From contig CAKSGG010000074.1 in the NCBI GenBank assembly GCA_934454215.1, positions 1 to 16,113 of the forward strand: 16,113 nucleotides of DNA. Reading direction: 5' to 3'. Position 1 is the first letter of the stretch. Each line of letters starts with the position of its first letter. The position numbers and the translations under genes are program-made. The notes beneath the pieces were generated by a model. It saw only the letters and a list, made by a program, of their open reading frames with translations. It did not search any database and had not been told where the DNA came from. This DNA comes from an uncultured Clostridia bacterium. GTDB taxonomy: Bacteria; Bacillota; Clostridia; UBA1381. Shown in pieces: positions 1 through 7,244 of the stretch.

Positions 1-2
1 GG

Positions 3-116
3 TCGGTATCAATACCGAAAGACAACAGCTATAACGGCTATATGATATATGAAGACAAAATCTTCTTATGGAAGGATTTTGACGGAAATATAAAAAATCA
101 ATTTACAGTGAATTGA
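3..116 (+). CDS. C-terminal end of an unidentified upstream gene (partial)
   Basis: Reading frame 3 is open from the window edge to a TGA at 114-116 and encodes 37 residues with a protein-like, mixed polar/aromatic composition (residues 12-24 read GYMIYEDKIFLWK). The other two plus-strand frames hit stops within the first 45 bases. The start lies outside the window, so neither length nor family can be given. I do not recognise it. It is separated from the next gene by about 165 bases of AT-rich DNA with a promoter-like sequence, so it is probably not part of the downstream operon. Confidence 0.45.
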   Translation, partial: SVSIPKDNSYNGYMIYEDKIFLWKDFDGNIKNQFTVN

Positions 117-160
117 TATATCAATATATGTATTATAGATATATAAAATAAACAATTCAC
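98..160. repeat. Inverted repeats in the leader of the operon
   Basis: Two nested inverted repeats are visible. TCAATT at 98-103 pairs with AATTGA at 111-116 around a 7-base loop, at the very end of the upstream gene. GTGAATTG at 108-115 is the exact reverse complement of CAATTCAC at 153-160, with 37 bases between. The first could be a weak stem at the 3' end of the upstream transcript, but it has no clean T-run. The second pair could be half-sites for a regulator. Neither matches an operator that I can name with confidence. Confidence 0.35.
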
Positions 161-172
161 AAGCACAGTATT

Positions 173-201
173 TTGATGTAGAATAATATTAGGTATATTA
201 T
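173..201 (+). promoter_or_regulatory. Candidate sigma-A promoter for the mdh-fum-hdr-flx-frd-hyd array
   Basis: TTGATG at 173-178 and TATTAT at 196-201 are separated by exactly 17 bases. They match the TTGACA/TATAAT consensus at 4 of 6 and 5 of 6 positions. This would leave a 5' untranslated leader of about 70 bases before the ATG at 281. The short arms ACAGTA (165-170) and TACTGT (201-206), and GTATTTT (168-174) and AAAATAC (207-213), flank the promoter symmetrically and could be an operator. The region is very AT-rich, so chance matches are likely. Confidence 0.4.
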
Positions 202-280
202 ACTGTAAAATACGACATAAAATCGGTTATTTTGCAGTGGATATAAAAAAGATTAAAAAATAAGATGGGGAAGGTGTATT

Positions 281-1225
281 ATGAATAAAATATCCATAAT
301 AGGAACCGGAAGTGTCGGTTCAACAATTGCCTATACGCTTACAGTTATGGGAATTGCTTCAGAAATTGTAATGATTGACATTAATAACGAAAGAGCTTTG
401 GGAGAAGCACTGGACATTCGTCAGGGAACTCCGTTTTGCAGTGCCTGTTCGGTATATGCCGGAGATTATCATGACGCAGAAGGCTCAAACATTGTTATCA
501 TAACATCGGGAATTGCAAGAAAGCCCGGTCAGTCAAGACTTGAGCTTGCGCAGACGAATGTTGATATTACGAAATCAATTATTCCCGAAATCACAAAACA
601 TGCGCCAGATGCAATATACATAGTTGTCAGCAATCCCGTTGATGTTTTAACATATACGTTCTGTAAAAGGTCGGGACTGCCTGAAAGCCGTATTATTGGG
701 TCGGGAACGATTCTGGATACGGCTCGTTTGCGTTCAAGAATTTCCGAATATTACAGCATAAACCAAAGCAATGTCCACGCATATGTTTTCGGAGAACACG
801 GAGATTCGTCATTTATACCGTGGTCGGTTGCGAATATTTCAAATGTGCCTATAAGCGAGAGTGATAAGCTTGCCGTAAGCAGCGGAATTAAAGTTCCTAA
901 GTTTGAATATGAGGACGTTGAACAGTATGTCCGTAAATCGGGCGCAAGAGTAATCGAAAGAAAGGGTGCGACATTCTATGCCGTATCTGCGTCGGTATGC
1001 CATATCTGCAAATGTATTCTTACGGGAATAGATACAACTATGACGGTATCGACAATGATGCACGGCGAATACGGAATTGAGGACGTAGCACTCAGCGTTT
1101 TGAATATAGTAGGAAAAGACGGAGTAAGGTCGAGAGTTCTTATGTCGCTTACCGATGAGGAAGTTGAAAAGCTTCGCAGAAGTGCGGATACTCTGAAAGA
1201 CGTTATTAAAAATCTTGATATATAA
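281..1225 (+). CDS. mdh: LDH-family 2-hydroxyacid dehydrogenase, predicted NAD-dependent malate dehydrogenase
   Basis: Cytosolic NAD-dependent dehydrogenase of the lactate/malate dehydrogenase family, 314 residues, the usual length. The N-terminal Rossmann motif GTGSVGS is at residues 8-14, and Asp33 at the end of the second strand favours NAD over NADP. The catalytic residues are visible: Arg86, Asn118, Asp146, Arg149 and His173 in GEHGDS. The substrate-discriminating position, in the motif GIARKPGQSR, is Arg80. That is the malate/oxaloacetate-type residue, where lactate dehydrogenases have Gln. Overall the sequence looks more LDH-like, including the GATFYA motif near residue 240, so automated pipelines may call it L-lactate dehydrogenase. 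The gene is first in the array and fumarase follows after 18 bases, which supports oxaloacetate-to-malate reduction. The start is fixed by GGGGAAGG at 267-274. Confidence 0.85.
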   Translation: MNKISIIGTGSVGSTIAYTLTVMGIASEIVMIDINNERALGEALDIRQGTPFCSACSVYAGDYHDAEGSNIVIITSGIARKPGQSRLELAQTNVDITKSIIPEITKHAPDAIYIVVSNPVDVLTYTFCKRSGLPESRIIGSGTILDTARLRSRISEYYSINQSNVHAYVFGEHGDSSFIPWSVANISNVPISESDKLAVSSGIKVPKFEYEDVEQYVRKSGARVIERKGATFYAVSASVCHICKCILTGIDTTMTVSTMMHGEYGIEDVALSVLNIVGKDGVRSRVLMSLTDEEVEKLRRSADTLKDVIKNLDI

Positions 1226-1243
1226 AAAGGTGGTTGTTTTATA

Positions 1244-2620
1244 ATGGAATACCGTATTGAACATGATTCTATGGGAGAAATGAAAGTCCCTGCCGACAGA
1301 CTTTGGGCGGCTCAGACTCAAAGAAGCCATGAGAATTTTAAAATAGGCGTGGATATAGAGACTATGCCGAGAGAAATCACTCACGCATTTGGAATATTAA
1401 AGAAAGCCGCAGCGCTTGCAAACAGTGAATTAAAGCCTGAAAAAATGACGGCTGAAAAGCTTGAGGCTATCACAAAGGCATGCGACGAGGTTATATCGGG
1501 AGAGCTTAACGGACATTTTCCGCTTGTTGTATGGCAGACGGGTTCGGGAACTCAGTCAAACATGAATGCGAATGAGGTTATAGCGAACCGTGCAAATCAG
1601 CTTGCGGACAAAAAATTGGTTCACCCGAACGATGATATAAATATGAGTCAGTCGTCAAACGACACATTCCCTACAGCCATGCACATTTCGGCGGTAATTG
1701 CGATAGAAGATAAGCTTTTGCCCGCTGTTGAAACATTGATAGATACATTTAAAAAGCTTGAAGACGAGAATGAAGGAATTGTAAAATCGGGACGTACTCA
1801 CTTGCAGGACGCAACCCCGATAAAATTCAGTCAGGAAATCAGCGGCTGGAGGTCAAGTTTGGAGCGTGATGCGGAGCTGCTTAAAATGTCGTTGAAACCG
1901 CTTTATGAGCTTGCACTCGGCGGAACCGCTGTCGGAACGGGCTTGAATGCACCGAAAGGCTTTTCGGAGCTTGTTGCAAAAAAAGTTGCAGAGCTTACGG
2001 GCAAACCGTTTGTAACGGCGCAGAATAAATTCCATGCGCTTACGTCAAAGGACGAAATTGTATTTGCCCACGGAGCGATTAAGGCAACTGCGTGTGATAT
2101 GCTTAAAATTGCAAACGATGTACGCTGGCTGGCTTCGGGCCCCCGTGACGGTTTGGGAGAGATTCACATTCCCGAAAATGAACCGGGTTCGTCAATCATG
2201 CCGGGTAAGGTAAATCCGACGCAGTGCGAGGCTGTAACAATGGTTGCCGTTCAGGTAATCGGAAATGATACTGCGGTAAGTATTGCGGCGTCACAGGGTA
2301 ACTTTGAACTGAACGTATTTATGCCTGTTACGGCGTACAATTTTCTTCAATCGGCAAGACTGCTTGCTGAAGCAATTGTTTCATTTAATAATAACTGTGC
2401 TGTCGGAATTACGGCAAATAAGGAAAAGATGCACCATAATCTGCATAATTCTTTAATGCTTGTGACTGCATTAAACCCTTATATAGGCTATGAGAATGCG
2501 GCAAAAACAGCAAAGAAAGCATATAAGGATAATATATCGCTTAAAGAGGCATGCGTGCAGCTCGGATTTTTGACGGAAGAAAAGTTTGACGAGGTGTTCC
2601 ATCCCGAACAGATGGTTTAA
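1244..2620 (+). CDS. fumC: Class II fumarate hydratase (fumarase C)
   Basis: Interconverts malate and fumarate without an iron-sulfur cluster. The 458 residues match the usual length of class II fumarases. The superfamily signature GSSIMPGKVN lies at residues 315-324, with the catalytic serine in that loop. The catalytic histidine is His186 in GRTHLQDATP. Further class II landmarks are TGSGTQSNMNANEV (99-112), HPNDDINMSQSSND (127-140) and GGTAVGTGLNAP (226-237). Aspartase is the main alternative from the same superfamily. The HPND-type substrate loop and the neighbouring malate-type dehydrogenase favour fumarase. The gene starts 18 bases after mdh behind AGGTGG (1228-1233), and hdrB follows after 21 bases. 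It would supply fumarate to the flavoprotein encoded at 9798-11402. Confidence 0.93.
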   Translation: MEYRIEHDSMGEMKVPADRLWAAQTQRSHENFKIGVDIETMPREITHAFGILKKAAALANSELKPEKMTAEKLEAITKACDEVISGELNGHFPLVVWQTGSGTQSNMNANEVIANRANQLADKKLVHPNDDINMSQSSNDTFPTAMHISAVIAIEDKLLPAVETLIDTFKKLEDENEGIVKSGRTHLQDATPIKFSQEISGWRSSLERDAELLKMSLKPLYELALGGTAVGTGLNAPKGFSELVAKKVAELTGKPFVTAQNKFHALTSKDEIVFAHGAIKATACDMLKIANDVRWLASGPRDGLGEIHIPENEPGSSIMPGKVNPTQCEAVTMVAVQVIGNDTAVSIAASQGNFELNVFMPVTAYNFLQSARLLAEAIVSFNNNCAVGITANKEKMHHNLHNSLMLVTALNPYIGYENAAKTAKKAYKDNISLKEACVQLGFLTEEKFDEVFHPEQMV

Positions 2621-2641
2621 TTATATCATGGAGGTAAGGCT

Positions 2642-3448
2642 ATGAAAGTAAGTTATTTTCCGGGTTGTACTCTCCGAACAAAGGCAAAAGAGCTTGATGC
2701 TTATGCAAGGAAAAGTGCCGAGGCTCTCGGCGTGGAGCTTTGCGAGATTGAGAACTGGCAGTGCTGCGGCGGTGTTTATGTAAGCGCTAAGGACGAAATA
2801 GTTTCAAAGCTTTCAAGCGTCCGTGCACTTATGAGCGCAAAAGAAAAGCAGCAGCCTTTGGTTACGGTTTGTTCAGCCTGTCATAATGTTATAAAGCAGA
2901 CAAATCATGAAATGCAGACAAACGAAGATTTTGCTATGAAAGTAAATACGTATATGGCGCAGGACAAGAACGGCTGTGAGCCTTATAACGGTGAAACAGA
3001 GGTATATCATTATCTTGAACTGCTCCGTGATAAGGTTGGTTTTGACAAGATAAAGGAAACAGTGAAAAATCCGCTTACGGGCAAAAAGATTGCGGCTTAT
3101 TACGGTTGTATGCTGCTGAGACCCAATAAGGTTATGAGGTTTGACGACCCCGAAAATCCTCAGATTATGGAGGAGTTTATAAAGGCATTGGGGGCAGAGC
3201 CGGTAGTATATCCGTCAAGAAACGAATGCTGCGGCGGATATGTTGTAATAGACGACGCAAAATCGGCTGAAAAGAAGAGTACAAAAGTGATTGAGAGCGC
3301 AAAGAACGGCGGAGCGGAAATGATTGTTACCGCTTGTCCTCTTTGTAAATACAATCTTGTAAAAAGCGGCAGCAAGCTTCCCGTTATATATTTTACGGAG
3401 CTGCTTGCCGAGGCTCTGGGAGTAAAGGAGGATAAAGATGCAGAGTAA
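2642..3448 (+). CDS. hdrB: Heterodisulfide reductase subunit B-like protein (two CCG domains)
   Basis: Homologue of HdrB, the subunit whose two noncubane [4Fe-4S] clusters do thiol/disulfide chemistry in the methanogen HdrABC complex. Both CCG motifs are complete in the 268 residues: Cys9, Cys41-Cys42, Cys77, Cys80, and Cys156, Cys196-Cys197, Cys232, Cys235. No membrane segment or signal peptide is seen. The start is set by GGAGGT at 2630-2635, and the gene overlaps hdrC by 11 bases, which suggests translational coupling. Clostridia lack coenzyme M and B, so the natural partner is not the methanogen heterodisulfide. In this operon the likely roles are electron delivery to the FrdA/FrdB-like pair or reaction with an unknown disulfide. 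Confidence 0.9.
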   Translation: MKVSYFPGCTLRTKAKELDAYARKSAEALGVELCEIENWQCCGGVYVSAKDEIVSKLSSVRALMSAKEKQQPLVTVCSACHNVIKQTNHEMQTNEDFAMKVNTYMAQDKNGCEPYNGETEVYHYLELLRDKVGFDKIKETVKNPLTGKKIAAYYGCMLLRPNKVMRFDDPENPQIMEEFIKALGAEPVVYPSRNECCGGYVVIDDAKSAEKKSTKVIESAKNGGAEMIVTACPLCKYNLVKSGSKLPVIYFTELLAEALGVKEDKDAE

Positions 3449-3830
3449 AAAAGAGCGTCAAAAGGAGCAGATTCTGCGCATGAGCGGAGTAAATCCGTTA
3501 AGATGTATGCGCTGCGGAAAATGCTCGGGTACGTGTCCTTCGTATGATGAAATGGAATATCATCCGCATGAATTTGTCTATATGGTTGAAACGGGCGATA
3601 TAGATGAACTTATGAAATCGGATTCGATTTATAAATGTCTATCATGCTTTGCGTGTGTTGACAGATGCCCGAGAGGCGTTGAGCCTGCAAAGCTTGTTGA
3701 GGCTTTAAGGCTTATGGCTGTACGTGAAAAGGGAAACAATCATCTGAAAGCTGATGAAATACCCGATTTGCTTGATGAGGATATGCCTCAGCAGGCGATT
3801 GTAAGTGCGTTCAGAAAGTATTCAAAATAA
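3438..3830 (+). CDS. hdrC: Heterodisulfide reductase subunit C-like ferredoxin
   Basis: Small soluble electron carrier of 130 residues with two classical [4Fe-4S] motifs, Cys23-x2-Cys26-x2-Cys29-x3-Cys33 and Cys67-x2-Cys70-x2-Cys73-x3-Cys77, both followed by proline. In the known complexes HdrC relays electrons from HdrA to HdrB. No membrane helices are present, so this is the cytosolic HdrC type, not a fusion to a cytochrome b subunit. The start ATG lies inside the end of hdrB, behind an AAAGGAGG ribosome site (3424-3431). hdrA starts 14 bases downstream. The HdrB-HdrC-HdrA order and spacing support a single complex. Confidence 0.9.
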   Translation: MQSKKERQKEQILRMSGVNPLRCMRCGKCSGTCPSYDEMEYHPHEFVYMVETGDIDELMKSDSIYKCLSCFACVDRCPRGVEPAKLVEALRLMAVREKGNNHLKADEIPDLLDEDMPQQAIVSAFRKYSK

Positions 3831-3844
3831 GAAAGGAGATAACA

Positions 3845-5839
3845 ATGCAAAGAATCGGAGTATTTGTCTGTCACTGCGGTACGAATATTGCGGGAACAGT
3901 TGATGTTAAATCGGTTGCAGAGGCTCTGAAAAACGAGCCGGGAGTTGTTTTCTCCACCGATTACCAATATATGTGTTCGCAGGCAGGACAGGATATTATA
4001 AAAAATGCAATTGCGGAGTACAAGCTTACAGGTATTGTGGTATGTTCATGCTCTCCGCGTATGCACGAGGCTACATTCAGAAAAACGGCTAAGGCGGCAG
4101 GTTTAAATCCTTATATGGTTGAAATTGCAAATATACGCGAGCAATGCTCATGGGTACATAAGGAAATGCCGATAGGTACGGAAAAAGCGATTATTTTGGG
4201 AAAAGCCGCTGTTGCAAAGGTGAATTTGAATGCGCCGCTTACACCTGGTGAAAGTCCCGTAACAAAGCGTGCGCTTGTTATAGGCGGAGGTATAGCAGGT
4301 ATTCAGACTGCGCTTGATATAGCTGACGCAGGATTTCCTGTTGATATAGTGGAAACAAAGCCGACAATCGGCGGAAAAATGGCACAGCTTGACAAAACAT
4401 TCCCGACACTTGACTGTGCGGCGTGTATTCTGACACCGAAAATGGTTGATGTTGCGCAGAATGATAAAATCAGAATTTTCTCATATTCGGAAGTTACAGA
4501 AGTAGGCGGATTTGTGGGAAATTTTGAAGTTACAATAAAGAAACGCGCAAGATATGTAAAAGAGGAGCTGTGTACGGGCTGCGGGGCTTGTACGGAAAAA
4601 TGCCCTCAGAAAAAAGTCCCGAACGAGTTTAATTTGGGTATGGATAACAGACGTGCAATATATATTCCGTTTGCACAGGCTGTACCTAAGGTTGCGACAA
4701 TTGACCCGAGATACTGTACAAAGCTGAGAACGGGAAAATGCGGTCTATGCTCAAAGGTATGTACGGCAGGGGCTATAGATTATGAAGCAAAGGACGAATT
4801 TATCAAGGAAAAATACGGAGCCATAGTTGTAGCAACGGGATTTAATCCTATATCAATGGATAAATTCGACGAGTACGCATATTCACAGTCAAAGGACGTT
4901 ATAACGTCGCTTGAATTTGAAAGACTTACAAATGCGGCAGGCCCGACACAGGGTAAATTACTTCGGCCGTCAGACGGAGAGCATCCTCATACGATTGTAT
5001 TTGTTCAGTGCGTAGGCTCAAGATGTGAGGCTTGTGCCGAAAAGGGCAAGGAATATTGTTCAAAAATCTGTTGTATGTATACGGCAAAGCACGCAATGCT
5101 GACAAGGGATAAATACCCCGATACTGACGTTTACGTGTTCTATATTGACGTGCGTACACCGGGTAAAAACTTTGATGAATTTTACCGCAGAGCCGTTGAA
5201 GAATACGGCGTGCATTATATAAAGGGCATGGTCGGCAAGGTTTCGCCCGAGGGTAACAAGCTGAAGGTTCAGGCTTCGGATTTGATTGCGGGAAAACAGC
5301 TTCATATAGACGCTGATTTGGTTGTGCTTGCGGCGGCAATCGAGCCTGATAAATCCGCACGTCCGCTTGCTACAATGCTTACGGCAAGCATGGACACGAA
5401 TGACTTCTTCACAGAGGCGCATCCTAAGCTTCGTCCGGTTGAAAGCCCGACGGCAGGCGTATTCCTTTCGGGTACGTGTCAGGGACCGAAGGATATTCCC
5501 GAAACAGTATCGCAGGCGGGAGCGGCAGCGTCAAAGGTTATAGGCTTGCTATGCAAGGATAAGCTTATGGGAAATCCGTGTGTTGCTCATTCAAACGAAT
5601 TGATGTGTAACGGCTGTTCAACGTGTGAAAAGGTATGCCCGTACGGTGCAATAACCTATGTTGACAAAGAGTTCAGAATGCCTGACAGAACAACAAGAGT
5701 TAGACGTGTTGCGGTAGTAAATGAAGCTGTATGCCAGGGCTGCGGAGCTTGTACGGTTGCTTGTATGTCGGGCGCTATGGATTTGAAAGGCTTCATGAAT
5801 AAACAAATTATAGCGGAGGTGGATGCAATATGCAAGTAA
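3845..5839 (+). CDS. hdrA: Heterodisulfide reductase subunit A-like flavoprotein, putative bifurcating FAD site
   Basis: HdrA carries the FAD at which flavin-based electron bifurcation occurs in the MvhADG-HdrABC complex. The 664 residues match full-length HdrA. Visible parts are an N-terminal cysteine-containing domain (Cys9, Cys11, Cys44, Cys67, Cys69, Cys101); the FAD-binding GGGIAG at 147-152, followed by the HdrA hallmark CAACILTPKM at 191-200; an inserted ferredoxin with CTGCGACTEKC (243-253) and Cys291 to Cys306; a cysteine-rich stretch at 389-410; and a C-terminal two-cluster ferredoxin with CNGCSTCEKVC (588-598) and CQGCGACTVAC (630-640). The C-terminal ferredoxin is where low-potential electrons leave to ferredoxin in known HdrA proteins. 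Cysteine, not selenocysteine, occupies the cluster positions. It overlaps the next gene by 10 bases. Confidence 0.93.
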   Translation: MQRIGVFVCHCGTNIAGTVDVKSVAEALKNEPGVVFSTDYQYMCSQAGQDIIKNAIAEYKLTGIVVCSCSPRMHEATFRKTAKAAGLNPYMVEIANIREQCSWVHKEMPIGTEKAIILGKAAVAKVNLNAPLTPGESPVTKRALVIGGGIAGIQTALDIADAGFPVDIVETKPTIGGKMAQLDKTFPTLDCAACILTPKMVDVAQNDKIRIFSYSEVTEVGGFVGNFEVTIKKRARYVKEELCTGCGACTEKCPQKKVPNEFNLGMDNRRAIYIPFAQAVPKVATIDPRYCTKLRTGKCGLCSKVCTAGAIDYEAKDEFIKEKYGAIVVATGFNPISMDKFDEYAYSQSKDVITSLEFERLTNAAGPTQGKLLRPSDGEHPHTIVFVQCVGSRCEACAEKGKEYCSKICCMYTAKHAMLTRDKYPDTDVYVFYIDVRTPGKNFDEFYRRAVEEYGVHYIKGMVGKVSPEGNKLKVQASDLIAGKQLHIDADLVVLAAAIEPDKSARPLATMLTASMDTNDFFTEAHPKLRPVESPTAGVFLSGTCQGPKDIPETVSQAGAAASKVIGLLCKDKLMGNPCVAHSNELMCNGCSTCEKVCPYGAITYVDKEFRMPDRTTRVRRVAVVNEAVCQGCGACTVACMSGAMDLKGFMNKQIIAEVDAICK

Positions 5840-6264
5840 ATGAATATAAACCGCTTATTGTAGCTTTCTGCTGTAATTGGTGTTCGTATGCAGGAGCAGA
5901 CTTGGCAGGTAATAACAGACTGAATTATCCTGCTGATGTAAAGATTATCAGAGTGCCTTGTTCGTGCAGAGTAAATCCGATGTTTATTCTGCGTGCATTC
6001 CAGAGAGGTGCTGACGGCGTTATTATATGCGGATGCCATCCCGGCGATTGCCACTATACATCGGGAAATTATTATACAAGAAGACGTATGTCACTACTGT
6101 TCTCAATGCTTGACTTTTTGGGAATAGAAAGAGAGCGCACACGTGTCGAATGGGTCAGTGCGGCGGAGGGTGCAAAGTTTGCACAGACAATGAATGATTT
6201 TGCCGAGAAAGTTGCGGCTCTCGGAGAGAATAAAAGATTGGAGGATTTACGATGCAAGAAATAA
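5830..6264 (+). CDS. flxD: MvhD/FlxD-like [2Fe-2S] electron-transfer subunit
   Basis: Member of the MvhD/FlpD family, which docks an electron-input module (hydrogenase, formate dehydrogenase or Flx) onto HdrA. The 144 residues are the usual length. The conserved cysteines are Cys14-Cys15-x2-Cys18, Cys44-x-Cys46, Cys68-x-Cys70 and Cys74 in the motif GCHPGDCHY. The basic run YYTRRR at 81-86 follows. It overlaps both hdrA (10 bases) and the next gene (13 bases), so the three are translationally linked. GGAGGT at 5815-5820 sets the start. Because the next genes are flxC, flxB and flxA, not hydrogenase mvhA/mvhG or formate dehydrogenase, I call it FlxD. Confidence 0.88.
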   Translation: MQVNEYKPLIVAFCCNWCSYAGADLAGNNRLNYPADVKIIRVPCSCRVNPMFILRAFQRGADGVIICGCHPGDCHYTSGNYYTRRRMSLLFSMLDFLGIERERTRVEWVSAAEGAKFAQTMNDFAEKVAALGENKRLEDLRCKK

Positions 6265-7244
6265 AACGTGAAATTCTCATAAATAAAGCTTCCGAGCTGC
6301 TCGCAAACGGTACGGTTGACCGAGTGTTCGGCTGGAAAAAGGGAGAGTTTGACTATGATTTAACGCCGGCTCTTTTCCGTACGGCGGAGGAATTGCAGAA
6401 TGATTTTGTATGGAATGATTTTTGCGGTGCAAACTTTTCAAAATATCTTGTAAAGGAAACGATAAAGAGTGACGCAAAGGTTTTGGTATTTCTGAAACCG
6501 TGCGATACATACAGCTTTAATCAGCTTTTGACGGAGCATCGTTTTGACCGTGAAAAGGCGTATGCTGTGGGAGTACCATGCAGCGGCATGATTGATATAA
6601 AGAAATTAAAGGAAAAAACAGACAGTATTTCATCGGTTGATTTTGACGGTAATGATGTTATAATACATACGCTTTATGACGGCGATGTTACCGTTAAAAA
6701 AGATGAACTGCTTGCCGAAAGATGTGTAAACTGCAAGTCGAAAAAGCACGTTGCGTATGATGAGCTTTTGGGCGAGGACGGGGAAGTGTGCGATTCAAAC
6801 AGATTTGATGAGGTAAGCCGTTTGGAAAAAATGACGCCCGATGAACGCTTTGCATTCTGGCAGAATGAGCTGTCACGCTGTATTCGCTGCAATGCCTGTC
6901 GTGATGTGTGTCCGGCTTGTACCTGCGAAAAATGCGTGTTTGACAATCCCGAATCGGGAGTGGAAAATAAAGCCGCATCAAATGAATTTGAAGAAAAAAT
7001 GTTCCATATTATACGTGCATTCCATGTTGTGGGACGATGCACCGACTGTGGCGAATGTTCAAGAGTATGTCCTCAGCATATTCCGCTTCATTTGCTTAAC
7101 CGTAAGTTTATAAAGGATATAGACGAGCTTTACGGTGAGTATCAGGCGGGGGCGGAGGTTGGCAGCCGTGCGCCGATTGTTGATTATACACAGGATGACG
7201 CAGAGCCTTCGGAGGCAGTGGAAAGAGGTGATAATAATGCGTAA
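6252..7244 (+). CDS. flxC: FlxC-like iron-sulfur protein with two [4Fe-4S] motifs
   Basis: Soluble iron-sulfur subunit of 330 residues. The C-terminal half carries CIRCNACRDVCPACTCEKC (210-228) and CTDCGECSRVC (263-273), two [4Fe-4S] ligand sets plus extra cysteines. A further Cys158-x2-Cys161 pair lies before them. The N-terminal half, residues 1-150, has no cofactor motif that I can name. Its FGWKKGEFD and FVWNDFCGANFSKYL stretches recall Flx-type subunits found next to MvhD genes. In the FlxABCD-HdrABC system of Desulfovibrio, FlxB and FlxC are related iron-sulfur proteins that carry electrons between FlxA and HdrA, and the same role fits here. The acidic C-terminal tail (about 311-330) is low in structure. 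The end overlaps flxB by 8 bases. Confidence 0.75.
   Translation: MQEIKREILINKASELLANGTVDRVFGWKKGEFDYDLTPALFRTAEELQNDFVWNDFCGANFSKYLVKETIKSDAKVLVFLKPCDTYSFNQLLTEHRFDREKAYAVGVPCSGMIDIKKLKEKTDSISSVDFDGNDVIIHTLYDGDVTVKKDELLAERCVNCKSKKHVAYDELLGEDGEVCDSNRFDEVSRLEKMTPDERFAFWQNELSRCIRCNACRDVCPACTCEKCVFDNPESGVENKAASNEFEEKMFHIIRAFHVVGRCTDCGECSRVCPQHIPLHLLNRKFIKDIDELYGEYQAGAEVGSRAPIVDYTQDDAEPSEAVERGDNNA
7227..7239 (+). promoter_or_regulatory. Ribosome binding site that fixes the flxB start
   Basis: GAGGTG at 7225-7230 lies 6 bases before the ATG at 7237. A longer in-frame reading from 7135 is open, but its first 34 residues are arginine-rich out-of-frame sequence of the flxC end and have no ribosome site. 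The 7237 start also gives the 8-base overlap seen at the flxB/flxA junction. Confidence 0.7.

Noticed and set aside
839..1384. Long minus-strand open frame across the mdh/fumC junction
   Set aside because: It runs antisense to two well-supported genes and its translation has no recognisable motif.
3845..5839. Selenocysteine in HdrA
   Set aside because: The frame is open throughout without internal TGA, and the expected positions are cysteine.
7135..7236. 34-codon upstream extension of flxB
   Set aside because: Arginine-rich out-of-frame reading of flxC with no ribosome site; the ATG at 7237 has a good one.
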